Source of the DNA: Xylogone sp. PMI_703
Lineage: Eukaryota; Ascomycota; Leotiomycetes
DNA length: 64,000 nt
Reading direction: 5' to 3'
Assembly: GCA_021399445.1 (NCBI GenBank)
Contig: JAJTUQ010000002.1
Location: 1,054,001-1,118,000, forward strand
This document shows, one piece after another, positions 1 through 10,637 of this stretch. How positions within the stretch are numbered: the first letter of the stretch is position 1; the number at the start of each line of letters is the position of its first letter. A program made the position numbers and the translations under genes. Below the pieces are notes generated by a model, which saw only the letters and a list, made by a program, of their open reading frames with translations, had not been told where the DNA came from and ran no database searches.

Positions 1-3000
1 GCCGCGACGGAGCGCTCTGGAGTCTGTTGTGTCCTGCAATAACGTGCAGCAGCACAAGAAAGGTCTACCTTGCTTGCGGTAATCCCACTTGTCATTGCTC
101 TTTCCTCTGTTCGCCTCCAGCCATTTGCCATTTGTTGTCTTTGCGCACCTCGCAGGACCGTGGGACGTCCCGGCCTCCCGACTTACCGTTCCTGAGGAGA
201 GTTTTGCCCGTCTCTGGTCTTCTCGGTTGCGCGCCCTGCATATGGACCTCACTTGGCATTGGACCCTTGTCTCTTGGGAATGCTACGGCGGAATGACCGC
301 CATGGGTCCGGCTTAGACCCCCATTGGCGGGGCCTGCCGAGTGGCTCCAGATAGTGCTCGGAGGGCTTTGAGGAATATTGGGGAGCAGACCTTCGAGAAT
401 GTTTCAGCATGTATTCGAAGCCCACTCTAAGCTATTAGATCCGGCCGCGACCTTCTAGCGGGGTCCCACCGCTTCTCTCGACCTCACGACTCCCCATGGC
501 CTTTTGGAGACGAGTCTCATTCCCAGAGGTGGGGAAAGGTCGCGTTTCAGGCCTCGGGTTAGGTAAGTGTTGCTTCCCACGCCTTCTTGCTGTGGATATC
601 GCCATGCAGGTCAAGCCTGCATAATCTAGTGGACTGATGAAGTCTCTCACTCGTCCTCTCCTCCCAGGCGAGACTCACAACCCCTACACTCGCAGGAACT
701 ACTGTATGTGCCATCCAATGCACTCTCTCAAGGTGATATTTTGCAAAACCAAATCAAGCAAATGCAGTTTCCTGTTCGTGGTGGAGTGCAGCAGTTGATG
801 CAATTTCCAGTCCCACGCTGCTTTGCAGATGGGGAAGTGGCGAGGAAACAATCAACTTTTGAAACATGGCTGCGGAGAAGCGTCGCTGTTTCACATTTGG
901 ACACCTCCGCATACACAAGGCGACAACTTCTCGTCTTTGTTTGGGGATGTTCGAGTTCCTCCTTCTACAATACAGCTACTTGGCGAGAATGGAACGTGCT
1001 GCCGGAGTATCTTGCAGAGGGAATTCCTATTTGCTCGAAGCAATGGGAGATTTGTTAGCATTTTCCCGTATATTGTTATGCATCTCCCCGTATGTCCTTG
1101 CAGAACAAACCGCGCAGGCTTGCTCGTTTATCCACATTAGGACGGCATGTTCGGTTTTTTGCCTCTGTTTGCTATCTTTGGATACGACCTTTTTTCTTTT
1201 CCAATTTCCCTTTCAGTGGCTGTGTTTGAATTGGTCATCTGGAGTTAGACTTCCTCCATCCACGAGTCCTACGTCTAGTGGCAGACACAACCACGTCTTA
1301 TCTCGGTCGTTGTTATTGTGGTCCTACTGAATAAGCCATATTCTCTTGGGGTTGAGGGTTTCCCTTATTTGGGGCCGTGCCTATCACTAACTACGTTTCT
1401 AGACCTTTGCTTACTTTGCAAATAGAGACCTCGCCTCGGTGAATTGACATGATTCATGCTTGGAAGAAGCTATTGTGAACTATGGACCGTACGGATCTCG
1501 GCTCGGAGGACAGACTACCAACGGGCATCCACTTAGCGTGGATAATTGCCGTTTTAGATAAGTATGATGTTCAGATATACTGTATATGGAAGAACATGAC
1601 TTGAGAGATCCGTGTCTGCTCTGTCTGAAGCAAAATATCGGTTCCACCATTCCGCCGTGTGGACAGGTGCATCTGGACCCTGATCCATTTTGCTATTGTC
1701 TCGTTTTCGTTTTGTTAAGCGACTGCCGATGACTTCTTTTCGTACGGATGTACACTCTGACAAGAGCAGCTTAGACGTATGTGTATGATCATACACTTGT
1801 CGGTGCAAGACCGCTCTTTGTTTCCATCATGCTATAGGTACGATAGTAATAATATATATTTCGGCTTTACTATGCCGGCCGCTTACTCGCTTGTTCTCAC
1901 TCCGCTCTTTTCAACATCAAAGTCTACCGAGACAGAAGCGGTGTGTCTGAGCATTCCACCGAGATTTTTGTGTAGGGTTGATAACTTTATCTGGAAGGTA
2001 TTGCTGTAGATTGCGTGCGGAGAATCAATGCAGAGTTGTCTGTATGACTTTTACGCTCGATCTGCCGATTTTATCTTTCGTGCTTGTACATCTACCGACT
2101 TGGACATGTATTGCGATTTCGTAGGCGCAAGACTTCACCATCCCAGTGGCCCATCAAGTTAACATATCCGGTACACACTCCGTTAGCTTCTTGTCCCATG
2201 AAACTTTCTCTTTTTATGCAAAGACTGCTTATTTTTGGGTGCTAGATTGTTTTGCCGTGAATTACAAAATAACCTTGTCTTGGGCATTCTTATTCGGTAC
2301 GGTATTATTATTGCTTACATTTATCTGTACCCGTTACTTATTACTCTGCCGTTATCACCATGACGTGAGAAGCTTGGTACAGGCTGTTTTGCATACGGCA
2401 TGTGACAAGTGGCAAGTGACAGGTTGGGTTTTGATTTGATTTGAGGTCCTAGGCTTGGGATCCATGAGATACTGTGGTAATCATGGATCATCCTGTCTTG
2501 GGTTCGGAGCTTCTAGTTGGAGATTTCTTTTGTTGGTAGAGGGCAGTTTGTGTAGATTGGGAGCGTATTTGTTTTTTATTGTCCTCATTGCTGTGTGGAT
2601 GATTAGTTATTCAATTTGTTATGTCATGTTTACTCTATCTGTATTGGCGAAGTTATTAGATGGATTGTGAGAATTGGAAAAAGTGCTGTATATATCTTGC
2701 CAGTGATTGTAGTGAGCACCTAATATATCTATAATGTCCAAATGGAGGGGTGGATTGATTAAGTACCGACGGATAGCAGTTCAGCGGCGTGTGTGTATAG
2801 GAGTCTTTTAAATTAATAGTGTTGAATTTAATTATTACTCTTGGTAAATATATATTTCGTTACACGGAGTTAACCACATATATACCATGACAGTATATGC
2901 AGATTGCAGAGGGAATTGACTTTATCTGAGACAACAAGATTGGGAGACTGTATCTTTTAATGTTACCCAGAGTAAAGTGAATCCAACACTGCATCTGATC

Positions 3001-3621
3001 ATACACGCACGTTTTATATCTGTGGTGAACCAGCATATATAGGCACAACCCCAAGTGATGAGCAACTGGGATCGAAGAGTCGTGACGCCCTGGCTTCATA
3101 TATTTCCCAACGGGGATTATATGAACACGGAGAAGAAAAAGGAGTATGGTGAGTATGGTGAGTATGGATCCATCTTTTGTGTATCCCATTATCCAGATTT
3201 CCGGACTTAAGTTGGCTAAACATTTAAACATCCACTCACCTATTCCATCACTAATGTCCAGATATCTAGCAACTCCTAAACGAGTCTCCTGCACAGTCCT
3301 AGATTCTTACCAGCCGTGCCTAGAATTATGACGCCTACCTCTCCTGCGTATTAGGTTCTCGGTGCAGGGAGATTGCATGCTTGCTTCAATTTAACTCCTC
3401 TGAATTTCCAGAGCCCGGGCTTCCATACTTCCTGGATCCTCTTGTTTCTCTCTGTGTGCATCTTATCAGATATTGATGTCAGTCGGGACTGTAAGGGCTT
3501 ATGGAGGCTGTCTTTTATATCCAAATTTCATGGTGAGGCAATTAATCAGGTCAATACAAACTAGAAAAGTAATACATCTAAAAGATACTTCATCCGTGGT
3601 TATGAACTATAACTGCACTAT
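1..3621. other. Stretch with no supported gene
   Basis: Short open frames occur on both strands, the longest about 150 codons at 866-1330, but none matches a family I know and none joins to another through plausible splice sites. The left part is moderately GC-rich and becomes AT-rich after about 1.5 kb. It could hold untranslated regions of a gene off the left edge. Confidence 0.5.
3142..3167 (+). repeat. Short tandem repeat, 9-bp unit GAGTATGGT
   Basis: The unit GAGTATGGT occurs twice in full and a third time lacking its last base, head to tail. It lies in non-coding sequence and no function is suggested. Confidence 0.8.
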
Positions 3622-4251
3622 CTAAAAGAGGACTCCGCCCTTTACAACCGCCGATTTGCAGAACCATTTCACTAGCTGCATGTCTCTGGTCTGGATGGTG
3701 ACACGCTTGGCATGAATGGCGCATTGGTTGGCGGCTATATTTATTAGTATAAAATTGAGAATTCTATCTAGCTCAACGTACCTTCAAAGAAAGCACTGAG
3801 GTATGCTTCAGAGACTTCCTGGAGGGCGAAGATGGCAAGGCTCTGAAATCTTTTATCTCCACCTCCATCAACTCCCCGCGTAATTTCATGGACCAATCTC
3901 TGGAAGGGAAGTTTTGGAATCAAAAGGCTGGTATCTCTTTGATAATAATATATTTCCATCAAGGCACGTCCTATATCCAGGTTAATAATACATTAAACGC
4001 ATGTAAAATATATATAAACTTACGAGCTGGTCGCGAAACCAAGTGCGGATACTGCCTATTTGGATTCCTTGCCCTCCATATAGCTTTCTTCTTCTTGTAT
4101 TTTTCCAGGTTGATGTGCTGACGATCTCCACTGGAGACGTAAAGTAGTGTTCGTGTTCCTGTAATCACTAGTTAGTTATACAAAATATACCTGAAAGTGA
4201 AATTGACTTACTGGCAGCATTTCTAACTGGTTGACTTTTTACACGAGCCAT
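3622..4251 (-). CDS. Divergent histone H3 variant (CenH3-like loop insertion)
   Basis: Four exons on the minus strand: 4251-4212, 4158-4024, 3970-3782 and 3734-3622. The introns are 53, 53 and 47 bp, with donors GTAAGT, GTAAGT and GTACGT, and joining them gives 158 aa. The histone fold is plain: RPARRALMEI aligns without gaps to the alpha-N of H3, followed by [24 protein letters not shown] and [11 protein letters not shown]. The tail is longer than in H3 (canonical H3 is 136 aa), starts MARVK and lacks the usual K9/K27 contexts. Loop 1 has two extra residues, as many CENP-A proteins do. The C terminus replaces RRIRGER by an unrelated KWFCK-type end. An H3-like nucleosomal role is inferred. 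Whether it is the centromeric H3, an extra H3 variant or a decaying paralogue is open. The core looks closer to H3 than to fungal CenH3 (RFQS rather than WQSQ). The nearest neighbour is the oppositely oriented RNA unit starting near 4657. Confidence 0.85.
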
Positions 4252-4626
4252 TTTTCAGAATTCAACCCTATCAGACCGTATCAGTTCCAGTGTTCTAAAT
4301 AAATACTGCTACTCGATATTATTACTGTTGAACGGAACAATAAAAGGCATATGCAAACGGTCTCTCAGTGATGATATTGTAGAAGGAAGAATCGAAATAA
4401 GAGATGACACCTGAATACTTCGTACTCAGCATATAAATAAGAAAAACCTGCCCAGATTTCGTAAACTACGTAGGGATGAGTAGATATCAAGTAATTATTC
4501 TCCAACTGGATCTCCTTTCAAGCCGAGTATGGTATCATGAGCGAAAGTCCACGCCAAGGAAGTATCTCGAAAAAGGGGAAATATTGTGGCCCTCGACCTA
4601 GCGACCCTCTGCTTTCCCAACAGTTC

Positions 4627-4650
4627 TATATAGGCTCAAATAAGAAAGCA
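4627..4650 (+). promoter_or_regulatory. TATA box and AATAAG element of RNA unit A
   Basis: TATATA at 4627-4632 is followed by AATAAG at 4639. The same 12-nt offset is found in units B and C. By spacing, transcription would start near 4657. Confidence 0.5.
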
Positions 4651-4656
4651 CCTCAT

Positions 4657-4835
4657 AACACAGAGCGGCGTCATTATGGTATAATGTAATGGTCAGGACA
4701 AGCTCGTGTTCACAGGAGGGAAGGAATAAGTCTAATGGGTGAAGTGAATACTGACATTAGTAGAGATGTAGGCGACAGCTCGGCGGATCAGCTGTGGAAG
4801 TCCGAACTCTTTTGTCACCCAGATCTTTCTTTTTT
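4657..4835 (+). ncRNA. Candidate structured non-coding RNA, unit A of three
   Basis: The shared blocks in order are: an A-box-like TGGTATAATG at 4677; GGAGGGAA at 4715; a hairpin CTAATG/CATTAG (4732-4737 with 4755-4760); GAGATGTAGG at 4763; a hairpin ACAGCT/AGCTGT (4775-4780 with 4790-4795); GAACTCTTTTGTCA at 4804-4817; and a six-T run at 4830-4835. The same order recurs near 17.2 kb and 51.4 kb with different stem sequences that still pair. TATA at about -30, an A-box at about +20 and a T run resemble an SNR6-type Pol III gene. The ends are estimates from TATA spacing and the T run. A SINE-like repeat is the main alternative. No known RNA family was recognised. Confidence 0.6.
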
Positions 4836-6112
4836 ATATTCCTCTGGCTGTTGGATTTTTTTTTCTCTTTTTTCTTTTCAGTCTATATATATATTTAAAG
4901 ACCTCTAGAAAACACGAAGCATGCAACGAATGATGGCAAAGCATGGTTTTTTTGAGGGATATAGATTCCTCATTCAGCCAACTATAAAAGTCGCTAGTAT
5001 TAGCACTGAATAAAAGGAGATCATGGAAAGCAATGACAAGCAAAGCAAATTAAAGCAAGGGAAAGGGACGAGACACACAGAATGGTGTGGCCCATAATTG
5101 ACCCGCACGTGACAGGCGTATCTAGCTGTATCCTTCCACAGACTTGATACTCTCCTAGTCTCTCATTTCAATGATTGACTGAAGATAACTCCACGTCACC
5201 AAGTAGTACAAGAACGAGATTCAAATTCAAGTACATACAATTGCAGGGGAAAAGAGAACCCAAAGCCACTGTGCGAACTCACAAAGCAATCGTATCATTG
5301 CCTTCAAAATCATGCCGACTCAGCCTCATGCCCCAAGTCTGAGCTGTTGACGGCAGAATGAGGACAGGCAAAACGAGGCAAGAGTCAAAAGTAAAGAGCA
5401 CTAAAATATTCCTATTCTTTTTATATGAGTTAAACGGTCCTATACTTATATATAAAAAGATGATTGTTCACCCAAAAGAAAGGAAAGCAGAAAAGTAAAA
5501 ATAACGCCCATGACGCTTGAGAGACCAAAATACTGGAATCGAATCAAGGTATAAACAACGGCGTGCATCGTGTCCCAACTAATAGGGGATAAGTGGGATA
5601 ATTTAGGAAAATAGACACAGAAAAATGTACTACTACTCTCTTGCTTCTGCTCTTCAATTCTCTTCAGCCTCTCCTCATAATCAGATCCTATCGATCCTAT
5701 CTTACATGTTTCATCCTCAAAACTCTGGTTTTGCTTCTGTTGTCATCCCAACTCAAACCAACGAAATCAAAATCCACGCTACCTGAGCCGGAACTCCAAA
5801 AAGAAACGCCCGTGAAATAAAAAGGCCAGGCTAAATGATCAAGGAAATCAAAGGAAGAGAGAAACTAAATGGGAGTCGTCGTCCGTCATCCGGGACAGAT
5901 TTCTTTCAGAAGGATCTTCTCTCTTCGGCAGTCCGAAGTCCAAGTTTTAGGAAATACAAGTAATAAAAGAAAACATCGGGTATCATACATGCTCGACTTT
6001 CAGGAAAAAAACAATCAAATAAAGGGCGTAATATGGTCGGTGCCTAGAAAGAAGCAGAAGCAAAAGGGCGGCACACATTCAAGAGAAATGTATTTTATTC
6101 TTCCTCTTCTTT
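4836..6112. other. Intergenic, no supported gene
   Basis: A pyrimidine-rich tract follows RNA unit A at about 4855-4879. The remainder is AT-rich with only short, unrecognised frames. The part nearest 6112 probably carries the 3' UTR of the next minus-strand gene. Confidence 0.5.
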
Positions 6113-8143
6113 TTAGACACGCTGCAACCTCTTTCCAAGCGTGATTTCACCAAGGCTCATTGTCCTCACCGCCTCCCTCTCCTCCTGACTTCCCGTCCTC
6201 AGGTGCATGCCGAATTCCTCTCCTGTGAAATCCGGCTTTGCGTCTGATTGTGCCTGAAAGTCTTCGTTACGTTGATGATTAGCCTCAGCATCAATAAGAG
6301 CGGCGTTCTGCTCGAAGCCTGTGAAGTCTCTATCTTCTAGTCTCATACTAGGGCTTGGTTGAGGATATGGCGTGGATCCTGGTGGTTGCATGGCCCGGAT
6401 TTGAGCCTGGAGGTTTTCTACTATATTTTCAAGATGTCTCCTCGCTGCTTGCTCAGCTAGTATCATATTTACGAGAGCAGTGTAACGCTCCGCTGTTATG
6501 ACACCATCTTTGGGGAGAATAGGTAATGTTGGCGAGCTTGATGAGTGTCCACGAACGGTGGTCGATGTTGAAAGCGGCCGTGGTGCCACGATCTGTGGCA
6601 AGTTCTGAGCTGTAGGATCAAGGTAGGGATGACCTTGAAATGAGACCTCATATGGCTCGTCTGTTGATTTGGAGGTGGGACGTGTATTGCAGGGGGAGAT
6701 ATCTGCAGTATCAGGTCGAAGTTCAACAGATGGTTTCATCTTGGGCAAAGAAAAATCGGATGATTCTGTCCTTAATCCTGTCCGGAGGGAGCTATAATCG
6801 TTATCTGACCTGCGTCTTGCCGGATCCTGTAGTATGTGTGAGGCCTTGGTAGGAAGTTTACTATTCATGGACACTACCCTCTCCATTTCCACAAATCTTG
6901 CCTCGAGCTTCGACACTCGTGTCTCGAGACTGGCAGCCTCGGTGATCTTCATTCCAGCCATCTCACCAAGGGGTCCGAAGTTAAATGGTTGAGGTGGTGT
7001 AAGTACTTGTCCTTCGTCTTGTGGAGTTTCAATATTATCCCCTATCAAGTTGTCTTCGGCATCCGGTTTGTTTGAAGATAATGGTGAAAGAGGTCCTGGT
7101 TCATAGCTCTCTCTCCAGTATTTAATCTCATCACTCCGGCGCCTTACAACACCCCCTTGCTTGAGAGCAGCATTCTGGAGCTCACCAAGACTCCTAGACC
7201 GCCTATGAGGGTTACTACCGCTAGTTACTGCGTAACCAATCGATTCTGGATCCACAATGTCCGGTGTTGCTCTGCTACCTCTGACAGTTGCGGGCCGTGG
7301 TGAAAGACCCGCCCAACCCACATACCCAGGAGTTCTGTTAGGGGTATATAGTCTACTGGGTGTCGTAGCTCTCCGTGGTCGTGATTGTCCATCGATGTCA
7401 CTCAGACCACCAGTTGTGGCATTGTCGCCGTTATATATAGTAAATTGATCACCGTTGATTGCATTGGAGTGCAGCGCTCTATCAAGTTCGTTGATAGGTA
7501 AGGAATTGGATCGTTTCTGGTATAGACTACCCTTGGGACTTTTATTTACAGGCGGAACCTAAAGAACAGTAGCTTAGCAATTAGAAATATAATTGATAGT
7601 AATAGGTAGTAAACTCACGCTCCTGTGTTGTCCAGCCCATCCAGTATCGGGCGGACCATCCGAACTACCAATGGGCGATGAGATGCTAGTGCCCTTTTGC
7701 TTTTTCCCGAATATCCTCCCAACTACCGTTCTGAATGAGGATTTCTTTCTCTGTGGCCTTCCTCTCATCGATACAGATCGCCTGCTCATTGCTGAACTTC
7801 GACGTAGGACCTGTGATGTGTTTGACTGTTGGTGTTCTATCTCGGGAAGCGGTTCGTGAGTCGAAACCCCTGAGCGCTGTGATTGAGGCAACGGCTCTGC
7901 AGAGTATTGGGAGGAACTTCCGTCCCTATATGGAGCAAAGCGTGGTGCGGTAAAAGCAGAGTTTCGAAGTTGCACTTGCGTAGCATCATGTTCATTACCT
8001 AGAGTAGACGTCGCCACGCCTGATCCTGGAGTTCTGATAGGGAACCCATCCTCATCTTTGATTGGTATCGGTGCTGAGATCTTCTTTTCCCGCACAGATT
8101 TACTAGCGGTCACAGACCGTCGTGGATTCTTCCGAAGACTCAT
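6113..8143 (-). CDS. Unknown Ser/Pro-rich protein with C-terminal coiled coil
   Basis: Two exons, 8143-7619 and 7558-6113, flank a 60-bp intron (GTGAGT...TTTAG) with a phase 0 junction after AGC. The product is 656 aa. I do not recognise the family. The N-terminal third is basic and Ser-rich (MSLRKNPRRSVTASK) and includes a short basic patch RTVVGRIFGKKQK. The middle is low-complexity and rich in Ser, Pro and Thr. Two probable coiled-coil segments follow: one around LETRVSKLEARFVEMERVV, the other around AEQAARRHLENIVENLQAQI near the C terminus. No signal peptide, membrane segment or catalytic motif is visible. It looks like a cytoplasmic scaffold or cell-cortex type protein, but that is a guess from composition only. 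The start is the first ATG of the open frame. Confidence 0.8.
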
Positions 8144-10637
8144 TGCGTAGCTGTATCCAGTTGGCCTCCAGTGTGTGGACTGTGTTAGATTGTTTTTCTG
8201 TTTCTTTTTGTTTTGAACGAGTGTATAGAGTTAGAGAGAGGTCTTTCGTCCACGAAGCTATCCAATCCGGACCATGCTCGCGGGATCCCGGGAGACAACC
8301 AGTTGACACACTTAACGGCGCCAGCGGCACGATGACGACCGTAGTCATCTCATAGCTGGCAAGTATTGGAAGTTAGCGAATACATGTGTGTATAGATGTC
8401 AGCAATGTATGGTTGTCAGTGCCCGTTACAGCGGCGAGGCAGAGAGAGGAACTCGGGTCCTCTGAGAGGGGATAATACATATATCTTGCGACAACCCGCC
8501 AACAAAGAAGCGTAAGGGTGGGCCTTGAAACAGGAGACGGGCGTCGTGGTCGGTGGCTTGCAGGTGGAGAACCCCTGGCGGGAGTAGCATGGAGGCCGCT
8601 GGCTGGTCGATTTATTGGTAAATTGGCGCCGCAGGCACGTCTAGCTGAGTGTGGAGAACTTCCTCCAGCGGGCTGTCCAGCGCGAAATGGTACCTGAGCT
8701 GAGCCCTGTACGTACTGCACTGTAGCCTTTTAGCAATTGGAAGCTACTGATGGCTCGTTGAGGGGATGTATAAGGACGCGTTACCTTGAGTCGAGCTGAG
8801 CTGCCGCGGGAGCATCCAAACAAATGAACATGATTACCCCTCTGTTTCTTTCCTACTCGAAACCCAGCAGTAGCAGCTATTCTGCAGCTAATTACTGCTC
8901 GGTGTTTTTCCCGCTCTCGTACTTGTAAGCTAAAGCTGGCAGCTGCAGCTCTGGAAAGGGGCCTCAAGGCCGTGCATCTAGGACAGATCATTGGTTGGCG
9001 ACCGGTACAAGACCGTATTGTACCTCCGTACTGTACAAACGTCAGGGTCTCCACGAGGTCATGGCGCCAGCGGTCCGCTGTGATGGACCTCTGGCGCGCG
9101 GATGGCCCAGCTCAGTGGGAATGTTGGTATTTCACTTCCAGATCCACGAGGGCCTTCCGGACACGAACGAATCGTCGGGAGCGGGTTGCCTCCGGGATGG
9201 ACCCTTCTGGCATGAAATAAAAAAGTATTATAAGATCCATGGCTACAACGAAGGCGCAGTGTGTTGGATCCGAGTACGGTATCTTCGACTGCAAGGACGC
9301 ACTAGATCTGGAACATGCACGCTGCATACTTTTGTGCTATGTCGCGGATATCTGTACGTCGTATGCAAGCTCGTGGGGCACGTTCCTTCTCCCTGCTTCC
9401 CTCTATCCCTCTTTCTCTCTTGTCCCCTCCAGCGCAATCTTATCTGAAGGCCGAGCGCGCTTTCCGCTGCCGTACAGTCCGGGCATGTAGCTTTTAGTAG
9501 CTTTTTCGGGGTTTCGAGAGGATAGTTCGTCCGCGCACCGTGCCTATGAAGCATCAGTGCAGCGCGAAGAGACTGATGAATTGGCTCTTTGCTGAAAATA
9601 ATCGAGGCCGAGATCATGTACCGTATACGAATCCCATCGGACAGCGGAGGAAGCTGTAATTAGCGCACTGATGTTGCATTCGAGACCGCAGCTTCCCGGG
9701 CATGCAAGGGACCGTTTACTTGCAGATTGCTTCCATCCGCAAATAGCTCCGCTTGTAGATAATAAAAAATATTGGTAAAGCAACTGCGATTGACCCGGTC
9801 ATCATTGGGATAAGCACGACTGTGTCCCTGTTGCTCCCTGACAACATCGTTTGTGGATGAAAGAGTGTTCTCGTACGGTAGTCAACGATCATCCTCAGAT
9901 GCAACCGTAAGCAGAGCTTCGGCGTAATAATTCTAGACTCCCTATCCGAACCCTTCGAACCTTCTTGGGGTCTTCTGCCAATGAAATAATACAGTGCAGT
10001 AATGGATATTAATTGCTCGCATCGGGAGGATCCGGTCAGCTTATAGTACGGAAGTATTAGATGGTGTCATTAGGTTTCGTTTTTTCTTTTTCCTGACAAA
10101 CTGCGTCCTGAGGTAAAACGCATTTGAGACAGGAAAAGGGAAGGAGTGCACTCGAGTGACCAGCTCGAGTATATCTTCCTCCCGAGCATATATTTGTGAC
10201 TTGGTTGCTTTTAGCCTACTGCTTTAAAGCGCAACCTCCTTCGCCTTGTACTGCATCTATGCATTACTACACTTTAAGTGATGATACCTCTACTGCTTAG
10301 GAGAATGTTAACTTTCTAAGGCTTAGTGGTAACTTAGATATCCATCCCTAGTATGATAATAATCCAATCTATATATGCAGTGTTTGACATGATACCCTCG
10401 GGAAATATCATAGTTGAGCAATGACAGCTGCAACCTAGTCGATGTTCCAGTCACACTAGATACCCAGGCACAGGATCCCCTGAGAGTGAAAGGACCTGTA
10501 TGCTGAATAGTGGTACAAGGAGGGTTTGCTTAAAATTAAGGAAGGTAGGTTACTAGAGGAATTGGCAAGTCTTGAGGCTATCTGTTAAGTTATCACCACG
10601 TTTCGTTACCACCGGAGGGTCAGTGCAATTTCCTATC
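8144..10637. other. Intergenic, no supported gene
   Basis: This 2.5-kb stretch holds overlapping short frames on both strands, the longest about 150 codons at 8995-9447. None resembles a known family and none has a neighbouring exon. The left part should contain the promoter of the Ser-rich gene, which starts at 8143. The right part is probably the 3' UTR of the helicase gene. Confidence 0.5.

Noticed and set aside
866..1330. 154-codon open frame
   Set aside because: It begins in overlapping frames, shows no domain or family resemblance and has no neighbouring exons; likely chance.
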